56,660 nt of DNA from an uncultured archaeon (GTDB lineage Archaea > Halobacteriota > Methanosarcinia > Methanosarcinales > Methanoperedenaceae): NCBI GenBank assembly GCA_902386205.1, contig CABMIH010000043.1:1-56660 (forward strand), in the 5' to 3' direction. Every line of letters begins with the position of its first letter. Positions within the stretch are counted from its first letter, which is position 1. The notes below the pieces were generated by a model. It did not search any database. It saw only the letters and a list, made by a program, of their open reading frames with translations, and was not told where the DNA came from. Both the position numbers and the translations under genes were made by a program. Shown in pieces: positions 44,432 through 52,279 of the stretch.

Positions 44432-44905
44432 ATGAAAACGAAGAAACTCTTGTCAATAATTGTATTAATACTGATCATAGCCTTTGCATTCGTTTCTTAT
44501 GAAACCGCCCTTTCGAAATTCAGGTTGAGCGATAAAAACTATACATATCTCGCCGATCTCACATGGCATCGCCAATTTGATAAGGGACTCCAGATAGCAC
44601 AGGAAGAAAACAAGCCTGTTGCGATCTATTTCTGGGCTGTATGGTGCCAGTATTGCGCAGCGTTTCAGACAAATACCCTCGGTAATGCGCAAATAAATAA
44701 AATGCTGAAAGAAGATTACGTCCTAATGGCAATGGACCTTGATGTGGACAAAGATGTGGCGCAAAAATTCGGGGTGAGCTACCCGCCTGTTGTGGTTTTT
44801 CTTGATGCAAACGGGAAAGAAGTTGATAGGACAATTGGCGCAGTTGATGCCGGCACATTCCTCCCCATAGCCACAAAGGTGAGAGACCAGGTCAGGAGAA
44901 AATAA
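44432..44905 (+). CDS. Membrane-anchored thioredoxin-like protein
   Basis: 157 residues with one N-terminal TM/signal anchor (LSIIVLILIIAFAFVSYETA) and a thioredoxin fold. The motif WCQYC is at 71-75 in AIYFWAVWCQYCAAFQTNTL, and cis-Pro is in VSYPPVVVFLD. It likely reduces apocytochrome CXXCH cysteines before haem ligation, like CcmG/ResA. Two bp separate its stop from ccmF. It resembles the first lipoprotein of the cluster in size but is clearly a separate lineage. Confidence 0.88.
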   Translation: MKTKKLLSIIVLILIIAFAFVSYETALSKFRLSDKNYTYLADLTWHRQFDKGLQIAQEENKPVAIYFWAVWCQYCAAFQTNTLGNAQINKMLKEDYVLMAMDLDVDKDVAQKFGVSYPPVVVFLDANGKEVDRTIGAVDAGTFLPIATKVRDQVRRK

Positions 44906-44906
44906 G

Positions 44907-47264
44907 ATGGCAACTTTTGGAGATTCGATACTTTATTTAAGTATCATTGTAAGCGTTATCGCGCTTCTTGGACTGTTATTGAAAGAACTTAAGAACAATA
45001 ATATTCTGGCAAGGTTTGTCTCACCATTAGTGCTTCTGGCTGCCGGGTTCCTGACCTTCGCCTATATGCTTATCACTTATTATTTCGTGACCAGCGACTT
45101 CACTTACGAGTATGTTTGGCAATACTCAAGCCGCGATTTACCTTTCATATATAAACTATCAGGCGCATGGGCAGGTCAACAGGGTACATACCTTTTGTGG
45201 GCATGGGTGATCTTTTTATCCGCTGCATGGCTTGCGCTAACTACGAAGCATGCAACCCCTATCGCAAGGAGGACACAGATAATAACTCTGGCCGTAGGCG
45301 TATATCTTATAATCCTCACACTTGTCCAGACACCTTTTAAATCCATATATGAGGGAAGGCCTGACCTCCTGGGATTCGTTCCCCCCGATGGAAGCGGTCT
45401 TAACGCATTGCTTGTAAACTTCTGGATGGTGATCCATCCGCCGCTGATATTCATTGGCTACGCTGTCATGACGATACCTTTTGCTGCGGCAGTCGTATAT
45501 CTTCTCACAAAAGATGAAGGCTGGGAGGAGATGAGCAGGCAGTGGTCACGCTTCACCTGGCTGTTCCTGGGGCTTGGTATCGCAGTAGGCGGGGTCTGGG
45601 CATACCTTGTACTGGGATGGGGCGGGTTCTGGGCATGGGATCCTGTAGAGACGGCTTCATTTATACCCTGGCTGACACTTACGGGTTTCTTGCATGCGGC
45701 AGCCCTCCACAGGAAAAACAAAGCAACCTTTTCAATAGCTGCACCCGTTCTTGCCATTATTTCATTCATTCTGATATTATATGCGGCTATCGTTGTCAGG
45801 AGCGGCCTTTTCAACTCGGTCCATGCTTTCGGTGAAACTTCCACGGGAACCCTTCTTATCACGTTAATCCTCATCATATTTGTCGGGACTCTTATACTTG
45901 GTATGCGCCGTTACTTTGAAGAATCTGAAAAGGAAGAAGAATGGGGATTATGGAGCAAGAGAAATATATTCTATCTATCTCTCCTATTATTCGTGATCCT
46001 TGCTTTCGTATCTTTCTGGGGCATCTCGTTCCCCGCTTTCGTACAGCTTACTCAGAACCTGAAAGTGAATGTGGCCTCAGACACAAAGAATTTCTTTAAT
46101 GTGTGGAGCTATCCGTTCACATTAATATTGCTCCTTGCGCTTGGGTTCTGTTTGAACTACAAGGAGTCGGAGAAGGAAGCCCGGAAAAAGACCCTGTATG
46201 CAGTAACAGCAATCACGATAATAGCCATGTTCATACGGACGGAAAATTTCTATGTGCTTGATCACAACAGCCCCTTCTTTGTCAGGGAGCCACTTATCTA
46301 TCAACTATTGGGCTCGATCTCTCTCCTCTCCATTTTCCCTCCCCTTATATACGTAGCATATGCCACCTTGCAGCGTCTCCAGGATTACCTGCGCCTTTCC
46401 AGCATGCGGCCAAAAGTAAAGGGTGTTGGCCTGGCAATGGTTCATTTCGGCGTGGTGTTCATACTTTTCGGCGCTGTTATAAGTTCAAGTTTCACCCATA
46501 CAAATGACAGGATAAATATCCCTCTTGCGGCAAAAGGTGAACTACTGGATGTTGGAGGCGGGTACGGTGTCAAGCTTATCGATTCTTCGACACGCAGCCT
46601 GACCGAAGCCACAGATTCCGGGGCAGGTTCTCCGGGTACAAGGATATCGAATATCAAAAGCGACCCGGCAAGCTATGTAAACAACAATGTGGTCGTTAGC
46701 GGAAAAGTCACAGGTGTGGCTTATACGCAGTCTAACACGACCCCCGTTACATACACTGCATATTTTAAACTTGACGACGGGACGGGGGATATATGGGTCG
46801 CAACGCAATCGACGGACCCCCTCACGATCCCTGAAGGAGTGGATCTAACTGCAAGAGGTTATATGATGGCGGATTTTACAAGCCCGTCCACCAAAACCAC
46901 ATATGATCTCCTCTTATTCTCCCAGCCGGATGAGATAAGCGATACATCTGCATCGGTAGCCGGCTCGGACAAGTATAGAGTCCAGAGCGTTAAACTTGAG
47001 GTTTACCAGAACGACAGGATAATCGGAAGTGGGATCGCCGAGTACCTTGAAGGGAAAGGAGGAGGAAGCGGGACATTCCCAATGGTATCAAGAGGCATAA
47101 CCGGAACCGATGTATATGTCATCTTCCAGGGTGTAGGCGGCGGCTTTGTTCCCCTTACATTGAAAATCATCCCGGCTATCAACATCACATGGCTCGGTAT
47201 CCTGTTTTTTGCAATCGGGATAATCCTGATAATGGCCGTGAAAACAAAATCCAGAGGCGATTAA
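44907..47264 (+). CDS. ccmF: CcmF-type haem lyase subunit with an OB-fold-like insertion
   Basis: 785 residues, about 15 TM helices. The haem-handling WWD-type motif reads LGWGGFWAWDPVETA (236-250); conserved His lies in MVIHPPLIFIGY and again in LYAAIVVRSGLFNSVHAFGE. The C-terminal external part holds a segment at about 578-676 (DPASYVNNNVVVSGKVTGVA ... YFKLDDGTGDIWVA ... LTARGYMMAD) with the pattern of a nucleic-acid-type OB fold, unusual for CcmF. CcmF ligates haem to apocytochrome c. No ccmE, ccmC or ccmH is next to it in this window. Confidence 0.92.
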   Translation: MATFGDSILYLSIIVSVIALLGLLLKELKNNNILARFVSPLVLLAAGFLTFAYMLITYYFVTSDFTYEYVWQYSSRDLPFIYKLSGAWAGQQGTYLLWAWVIFLSAAWLALTTKHATPIARRTQIITLAVGVYLIILTLVQTPFKSIYEGRPDLLGFVPPDGSGLNALLVNFWMVIHPPLIFIGYAVMTIPFAAAVVYLLTKDEGWEEMSRQWSRFTWLFLGLGIAVGGVWAYLVLGWGGFWAWDPVETASFIPWLTLTGFLHAAALHRKNKATFSIAAPVLAIISFILILYAAIVVRSGLFNSVHAFGETSTGTLLITLILIIFVGTLILGMRRYFEESEKEEEWGLWSKRNIFYLSLLLFVILAFVSFWGISFPAFVQLTQNLKVNVASDTKNFFNVWSYPFTLILLLALGFCLNYKESEKEARKKTLYAVTAITIIAMFIRTENFYVLDHNSPFFVREPLIYQLLGSISLLSIFPPLIYVAYATLQRLQDYLRLSSMRPKVKGVGLAMVHFGVVFILFGAVISSSFTHTNDRINIPLAAKGELLDVGGGYGVKLIDSSTRSLTEATDSGAGSPGTRISNIKSDPASYVNNNVVVSGKVTGVAYTQSNTTPVTYTAYFKLDDGTGDIWVATQSTDPLTIPEGVDLTARGYMMADFTSPSTKTTYDLLLFSQPDEISDTSASVAGSDKYRVQSVKLEVYQNDRIIGSGIAEYLEGKGGGSGTFPMVSRGITGTDVYVIFQGVGGGFVPLTLKIIPAINITWLGILFFAIGIILIMAVKTKSRGD

Positions 47265-47265
47265 A

Positions 47266-47376
47266 GATATAAAAAAACAGGAAAAGATCGCACAGGAAGC
47301 TATAACTCTTCTTGAGGAGGGCTTCAAATTCGGCAGAAGATTGTATAAAGACAGAAGCGAGCTTTATGAACGATGA
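47266..47376 (+). pseudogene. Possible antitoxin relic after ccmF
   Basis: A start-less frame directly after the ccmF stop encodes DIKKQEKIAQEAITLLEEGF, then KFGRRLYKDRSELYER, and ends at TGA 47374. The LLEEGFxxGRxLYKxRxELY pattern resembles the C-terminal tail of small antitoxins that accompany PIN toxins. No toxin follows. The stretch 47377-47570 contains nothing recognisable. Confidence 0.35.
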
Positions 47377-47570
47377 TTTGGTCATTCATAGCTTCGAATT
47401 TTACTGAGTTGAGCCTGCGGTAAATTCAGTTATGTGTTAGAGAAATAGCAGCGAACTTACAATTAAATTGATGACGACTGGAAATCGTATCAATTCGTCC
47501 CAGTTAGTTGTTTGATTTTTGAGCTATCTTATCAGATTTGCCTTAGGCCATAAATCCTTTTGATGATATC

Positions 47571-48302
47571 TCATATCCCATAGAACGTAGGCGGGAATAA
47601 AGGTGAAAGCAGCCTTATCATCAGTTTGTCTATCCCGAAAAGTAACATTATCCCGACCACTATTAACACAAGCCCGGAGAGTTTTTTAAGGAATTCGCCG
47701 TTCCTTGCAAACCATTTGTATCTGCTCGTGACCTTTTTGCCGTAATATGCTATGGAGAGCATGGGCAGGCTCATCCCCACAGAATAAACAAATAAAAGCC
47801 CTCCGCCATAGGTCACATTACCAACTGATGCAACATATGCGAGCACGGCACCCAGGATCGGCCCGACGCATGGTATCCAGACGATGCCAAGGGACATGCC
47901 AAGTAAAAAGCCTCCGAACAACCCCTTCTCATTCGTGTTCGAAGAGGGACCGTTCAAAAAGCCGATATTATTTCTTATTCCCTGGGTTATCGAACCTGAA
48001 ATTTTCATGAACTCGATGTTTATATCCTGGTCAAAAAGCACCAGGCCCATTGCCATTATGAAAAGGATGGATAAGCTTCGCATAGTATCTGCAAAGCCTC
48101 CAAAGGCTGCGCCAAATGCTGATACCAGGGTGCCCATTACGGTAAAACTGAGCGTCATACCTCCCACTACAGCAAAAGGACGAAGCCTGCTCCCCGCCGA
48201 ACCTGACATTACAACAGGAACAAGCGGAAGACATCATGGCTTCATTATGGTCACGAGTCCTGCTACGAAAACTAGAATAATAGAGGGTGCGGAGGGATCC
48301 AT
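47571..48302 (-). pseudogene. CcdA copy 2 with in-frame TGA at the first catalytic cysteine
   Basis: The full 244-codon frame from ATG 48302 is homologous throughout to CcdA copy 1. At codon 23 (48234-48236) TGA stands exactly where copy 1 has the redox Cys: MKP-TGA-CLPLVPVVMSGS against ITPCVLPVLPAVLSGS. The second cysteine motif WIPCVGPILG is intact, and the remaining sequence shows no decay. Read conventionally, translation would have to restart at ATG 48209, losing the first TM helix and the motif. Possibilities are recent nonsense mutation, sequencing error, or Sec/other recoding. It is preceded by a TATA box and operator site C, so it looks transcriptionally intact. Confidence 0.82.
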
Positions 48303-48342
48303 GTGTTTTTCAGCCTATCCTTGTGTTTAAGAAATCAACTTA

Positions 48343-48361
48343 ACTTTACATATGGTGTAAA
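48343..48361. promoter_or_regulatory. Operator-like inverted repeat, site C, with TATA box of ccdA copy 2
   Basis: AACTTTACATATGGTGTAAA on the plus strand: arms TTTAC and GTAAA, 7 bp apart. The leftward TATA (GTTATATATTGG, complement of 48362-48373) lies immediately upstream for the leftward gene. Operator position relative to TATA equals that at site A. Confidence 0.55.
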
Positions 48362-48387
48362 CCAATATATAACTTCCCCTTCGTATC

Positions 48388-49227
48388 CTAAAAATCGAAA
48401 ATAGACCTGAATATCAGCAGGATATTCCGTTTCCTCTCCCTGACCCTGCGAATAGAATAAGGGAACCAGTTCTTTCCATAAGGGATGTAATCAACAACAG
48501 TAAAATCCTTCTTCACAAGCTCATGTTTAAGTTCTTCCCTGATTCCCATAAGCATCTGGAACTCGAGTTTTTTTTGATGCGCCTTATTTGCCTCGATGGC
48601 CTCATTTATAAGCATCTCGTCATGTGTTGCAATTGCAAAAAAAGGACTTTTATAAAAAAGGTACCCCATCAGCTTTGAAAAGTTGACTGTCACATCTCTC
48701 CTGCTTGTGTATGCAATCTCCGTTTTCTCCCTGTACGCTCCCTTGACAAGACGGATGATCCCTCCTGCCGCTGCTATTCTAATTACGTCACCTTCGCTTC
48801 TTTTAAGGTTGGATTGAATAGCGATGCCAATATTCCTGTATTTTTTAAGGATCTCCAGGTAAATTTCAATGGTATCTCCAGTATAAGGGGAATTTTCCAT
48901 ATCCACCCAGGCAAAAATATTTTTTGAAGCCGCGATGCCTGCAATCATCTCCACACTGGATAAGCAAATGTCCCTCCCTGTCTCAAGCCCGAGCTGGGTG
49001 AGTTTGATCGAAAGGGAAGCTCTGGCTCCAGATTTTTCTATTCTCTCCAGTATCCGCATATTCTCTTCTACATTCTTTTCCGCTTCGACGGCATCCCGGA
49101 CATGCTCCCCGAGAAAGTTAATAATTACCCCTATTTGGGCTTTGTTTTCTTTTTCCGCGACTAAAATGGCGTCATCCAGAGTCTCGCCTGCTACCCATTG
49201 GCGTGCAAACCTGATTAATAAGCTCAT
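48388..49227 (-). CDS. Proline dehydrogenase (PutA-type, monofunctional)
   Basis: 279 residues, typical of short PRODH. Substrate/FAD-barrel landmarks are SLSIKLTQLGLETGRDICLS, NIFAWVDMENSPYTGDTIEI, IRLVKGAYREKTEIAYTSRR, IATHDEMLINEAIEANKAHQ, FQMLMGIREEL and the closing DYIPYGKNWFPYSIRRVRER. It oxidises proline to pyrroline-5-carboxylate with FAD. No P5C dehydrogenase is nearby. It lies upstream of ccdA copy 2 on the same strand but has 85 bp and a separate promoter between them. Confidence 0.92.
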   Translation of the reverse strand: MSLLIRFARQWVAGETLDDAILVAEKENKAQIGVIINFLGEHVRDAVEAEKNVEENMRILERIEKSGARASLSIKLTQLGLETGRDICLSSVEMIAGIAASKNIFAWVDMENSPYTGDTIEIYLEILKKYRNIGIAIQSNLKRSEGDVIRIAAAGGIIRLVKGAYREKTEIAYTSRRDVTVNFSKLMGYLFYKSPFFAIATHDEMLINEAIEANKAHQKKLEFQMLMGIREELKHELVKKDFTVVDYIPYGKNWFPYSIRRVRERKRNILLIFRSIFDF

Positions 49228-49346
49228 TTCCCCGTAATGGGATTGGCGTGATGATACTTAAGGGATGCGATTCATGGCATATAATTCCGAAAGCTTTATC
49301 ATTATTAAAGATAAAGGATAGCATGATAGGTGGAAGTGCTTGAACC

Positions 49347-49727
49347 GTGGACACAAATTATCTTTATAAATTTATGGAATTTGCAATGTTTTCTTCTTAT
49401 TTAATTCTCATATTCCTATCTGTTCAAATATGGTTCCTGTGGAAGGATATAGATAAGGGATCTTTAAATATGGAATCTTTTATAAATGAAAGTTTTTTCA
49501 GAAAAAATTGTATTTATTTCTTTGGATTCTCTATATTTTTCATAATACCTGCAATTTTTGAAGGGATAGGCATCCCCGATTCCATGTTATTTTTTAAATT
49601 ATTTGATATGCTCGGCTTTATCAGTATCGTGATGTTTGAAATTGGATGGTATAAGCTGTTAAAAACATGTGCAAATAAAAAATCTCTGCCGCAAGAACTG
49701 ATCAATTTCAAAAGAACCGGGGATTGA
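49347..49727 (+). CDS. Hypothetical membrane protein, three TM helices
   Basis: 126 residues from GTG 49347 (an internal ATG at the eleventh codon is an alternative). Segments MFSSYLILIFLSVQIWFLWK, IYFFGFSIFFIIPAIFEGIG and FKLFDMLGFISIVMFEIGWY are hydrophobic; the tail TCANKKSLPQELINFKRTGD is cytoplasmic. Its layout recalls the small proteins of the KaiC operon, but no clear homology is visible. Monocistronic and AT-richer than its neighbours. Confidence 0.6.
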   Translation: MDTNYLYKFMEFAMFSSYLILIFLSVQIWFLWKDIDKGSLNMESFINESFFRKNCIYFFGFSIFFIIPAIFEGIGIPDSMLFFKLFDMLGFISIVMFEIGWYKLLKTCANKKSLPQELINFKRTGD

Positions 49728-49808
49728 TTTTCACAGGAAGCCAACCTTTGCACTCGTTACCTATTTATACTCGGCTCATAATAACAAATAGCTGGACTGA
49801 TATCTAAA

Positions 49809-50456
49809 ATGATTATAGTCAGTGAAGATGAAGATGATAGTGACTCTAGTCCGTTGTTTTTTTTAGGGCAACCAGTACGTGATAGCGTACTTAATGTCAA
49901 CCATGATTACCGCTACCTGCGGATGGGATATTATGTATCTGCGCATGCTGAAACCTTTGGAGTAGAGGTCACACCGGACTGTACGGAAATAATGGATGCG
50001 TACAGAAATCCGCTCTTGATAGAAAAGGCGAGAAGGAATGGGCTCCCGACAAATGGCTACAGGTTGATAACAAGGCCAAATGAAGATTTGAGCATCCCTG
50101 CCATGTTGTTTGCTGTGAACCCTTTCACCAATAACTCGATGAAAGTGGTAAAGTCGGGTTCAAGACTGCCTGGAATGATAAAAAAAATGAGCTTTGATGC
50201 CAGGTTCCCTGTATCACTGCATCCTGTAACCGGGGAAGTAAAAGAAATAATACAGATGTTCGGGGAATCAACCTGTGAGGAGACATCGGATTTTGCACGG
50301 AAATTCTATGAGGTATTTAATATCCCAATATGTAAATTGATCGTGCAGATCGATGACGGACAGGTAATCCTGAACCACTGCGAACCAGCCCTGAAAAAAG
50401 AAGTGAAGTGGGACATTGTTCATGATAAAGTGCATGAGATAAAACAAAAAATTTAG
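49809..50456 (+). CDS. RimK-like ATP-grasp N-terminal (RLAN) domain protein
   Basis: 215 residues. YRYLRMGYYVSAHAETFGVE with SFDARFPVSLHPVTGEVKEI is characteristic of the RLAN domain, which in bacteria is normally fused N-terminal to a RimK-like ATP-grasp ligase. Here it is a separate gene 7 bp before the ATP-grasp gene, a split version of that fusion. RLAN-ATP-grasp systems are predicted peptide-tagging or peptide-synthesising amidoligases; biochemical roles are largely unproven. Confidence 0.75.
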   Translation: MIIVSEDEDDSDSSPLFFLGQPVRDSVLNVNHDYRYLRMGYYVSAHAETFGVEVTPDCTEIMDAYRNPLLIEKARRNGLPTNGYRLITRPNEDLSIPAMLFAVNPFTNNSMKVVKSGSRLPGMIKKMSFDARFPVSLHPVTGEVKEIIQMFGESTCEETSDFARKFYEVFNIPICKLIVQIDDGQVILNHCEPALKKEVKWDIVHDKVHEIKQKI

Positions 50457-50463
50457 CTTTATC

Positions 50464-51330
50464 ATGAAACTGGCCTGTTTTGTCGAAGCATATAACTTTA
50501 AGGATAAATCCGAGCGGAACGCCCTTTCGAAATTCAAATCCACAGCAGAATCGATGGGGCATACGTTTGATTTTATCTTTAAGGAAGAAATTTCCAGGAT
50601 TGGTGAATACAATGCGCTATTTATAAGGGCCACAACCGACCCGAGTAATTCAGCGTATGTAGTTTCAAGGCTTGCGGAACAATCAGGATTAAAGGTTATT
50701 GATGACCCCCATTCTATAAGGACATGCTCGAACAAGGCAATACTTCACGACCTTTTCCTGAAGAATAACATACCATCACCAAAATCACTTCTGTTTACAG
50801 GGGATTATTCAAGCGGGTCCCTGGATAACATCTTTGAAATGCTGGGAACTCCCGTAGTCATTAAAACACCCTACACACGCTTCTCTTCCCATGTTGAGAA
50901 GGCGGACAGCATACAGGAATTTATTGGTATTTCAAAAAAATTGCTGAGAAAATCAAAAGTACTGGTGGTCCAGGAATATATCATGTCAGATTTTGACTGG
51001 CGCGTCGGGATACTTCAAAATGAAATACTTTACCTCTGCAAATACTGCATTCCAAGTGGAGGATGGAAAGTAAAATCAAAGATAAACGGGAAAAATGTGT
51101 GGGGAGATACGATCGCAATATCCAGAGGTTCGATCTCACCTGAATTAAAGGAGATATGCATCAATCTCTCAAAATGCGTAGGGGACGGACTTTACGGCCT
51201 GGATGTGAAGGAAACCGGCGACGGGTATAAAGTCATTGAGATCAACGATAATCCCAGTATCTATGAAGGGTACGAGGATGTCATAGACCGGGACATCTAT
51301 GAAAAGATCATCAATGTACTGGTATCATGA
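50464..51330 (+). CDS. RimK-family ATP-grasp ligase
   Basis: 288 residues. Central ATP-grasp features: VIKTPYTRFSSHVEKADSIQ with the nucleotide Lys, VVQEYIMSDFDWRVGILQNE, and late metal-binding GLDVKETGDGYKVIEINDNP. It would form an amide or peptide bond using an acyl-phosphate intermediate. It follows the RLAN gene and is convergent (1 bp apart) with the GNAT acetyltransferase. The acceptor and donor substrates are unknown. Length and motifs are complete. Confidence 0.88.
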   Translation: MKLACFVEAYNFKDKSERNALSKFKSTAESMGHTFDFIFKEEISRIGEYNALFIRATTDPSNSAYVVSRLAEQSGLKVIDDPHSIRTCSNKAILHDLFLKNNIPSPKSLLFTGDYSSGSLDNIFEMLGTPVVIKTPYTRFSSHVEKADSIQEFIGISKKLLRKSKVLVVQEYIMSDFDWRVGILQNEILYLCKYCIPSGGWKVKSKINGKNVWGDTIAISRGSISPELKEICINLSKCVGDGLYGLDVKETGDGYKVIEINDNPSIYEGYEDVIDRDIYEKIINVLVS

Positions 51331-51804
51331 TTATAATTCTTTAATAAGATGCATTGCATCATCGCCGTTTTTATAATATTTTTTCATGATTTTATCAACG
51401 GAAAAGCCTTTTGATCTATAAAGGCCCTGTGCAGCCTTGTTATTCACACCCACTTCAAGGCTTATTCTCTTAAATCCCCTTTCTTTTAATGATTTTTCAG
51501 CCGTGTCCATGAGCAAGCCCGCTATGCCCCGGCGCCTGTAATCAGGGTGTACGTTCAATGAATAAATCCTGGCATGCGAGATATTATTCCTGATCAGGAC
51601 AATAATCGAAGCTACAATATTGTTTTCGATAGATGCAACAAGCACAATGGACTTGGCCTCGAATAAAAGATATTCCATCTGTTTTCTATGAAAATTTTCT
51701 TCCTTAAAACATATATTTTCAAGATCCAGGAGGGCATCAAAGTCTTCTTTTCTTGCAGGACGTATATTCGGTTTCAAGGAACTGCCACGCGCGATTTTAC
51801 GCAT
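51331..51804 (-). CDS. GNAT-family N-acetyltransferase (RimI-like)
   Basis: 157 residues from ATG 51804, which overlaps the DUF2111 gene by 31 bp; a TTG at 51777 would give a 4-bp TTGA overlap and a better-fitting N-terminus (LKPNIRPARKEDFDALLDLE). The acetyl-CoA motif is NVHPDYRRRGIAGLLMDTAE, with the motif-B pattern LEVGVNNKAAQGLYRSKGFS. It probably acetylates an amine or protein N-terminus. GNAT enzymes recur next to ATP-grasp amidoligases, which may make it a partner of its convergent neighbour. Confidence 0.88.
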   Translation of the reverse strand: MRKIARGSSLKPNIRPARKEDFDALLDLENICFKEENFHRKQMEYLLFEAKSIVLVASIENNIVASIIVLIRNNISHARIYSLNVHPDYRRRGIAGLLMDTAEKSLKERGFKRISLEVGVNNKAAQGLYRSKGFSVDKIMKKYYKNGDDAMHLIKEL

Positions 51805-52181
51805 TCCTGCACTTGTTTTACAACTTCCGGATAATCCCCGAATACAAGACCCAGGTCAACAGTGCCAACAACATCCACCACACCTATAGCTGCGATCCCA
51901 TATCCTTCCTTGTTCCTTATGGGAACCACGACAACCGGGATCCCGGTATATTTACCGCTTGTAGGGGTCGCACGGATGATCTTATTTTCATTCAAGACCT
52001 TCTCCAGCACAGGGCCTGTATAATTATTATCAAGTATTTTTCTTTTCTCGATCCTCACACCTTTTTTGTTCAGGCTTCTCATAGTGACCGGAAGCCCCAG
52101 GAGTTCATGTACTGCCATAGCAAATGCAGCGATATCCTCAGCCCCTGAATCTGCTGAAATCTCTAAACTGGTGTATTTCAT
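51774..52181 (-). CDS. DUF2111 family protein
   Basis: 135 residues matching the archaeal DUF2111 pattern: SGAEDIAAFAMAVHELLGLP, VTMRSLNKKGVRIEKRKIL and VVVVPIRNKEGYGIAAIGVV, then DVVGTVDLGLVFGDYPEVV. A PAS/GAF-like small-molecule-sensing fold is suggested by the strand pattern, but no ligand is known. It is the first gene of a leftward pair with the GNAT enzyme and diverges from ftsZ across a 98-bp intergenic region. Confidence 0.78.
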   Translation of the reverse strand: MKYTSLEISADSGAEDIAAFAMAVHELLGLPVTMRSLNKKGVRIEKRKILDNNYTGPVLEKVLNENKIIRATPTSGKYTGIPVVVVPIRNKEGYGIAAIGVVDVVGTVDLGLVFGDYPEVVKQVQECVKSRVAVP

Positions 52182-52230
52182 ACCTGATATGAAGTTTACA
52201 ATTTATACATTATATAGTTTCTTATCCTAA

Positions 52231-52250
52231 AAAAAAGGCTTTAAATACTA
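52231..52250 (+). promoter_or_regulatory. BRE/TATA promoter of ftsZ
   Basis: AAAAAAAGGCTTTAAATACT, followed by the ribosome-binding site GGAGG at 52269-52273, 7 bp before ATG 52280. The spacing gives a transcript start near 52270. Confidence 0.6.
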
Positions 52251-52279
52251 ACAAAACGAGTTATTATCGGAGGCTGATT

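Noticed and set aside
47401-47570. SECIS element downstream of ccdA copy 2
   Set aside because: A possible short stem (CTGG/CCAG with GACGA/TCGTC) can be drawn near 47470-47500, but I could not recognise the archaeal SECIS consensus and do not claim one.
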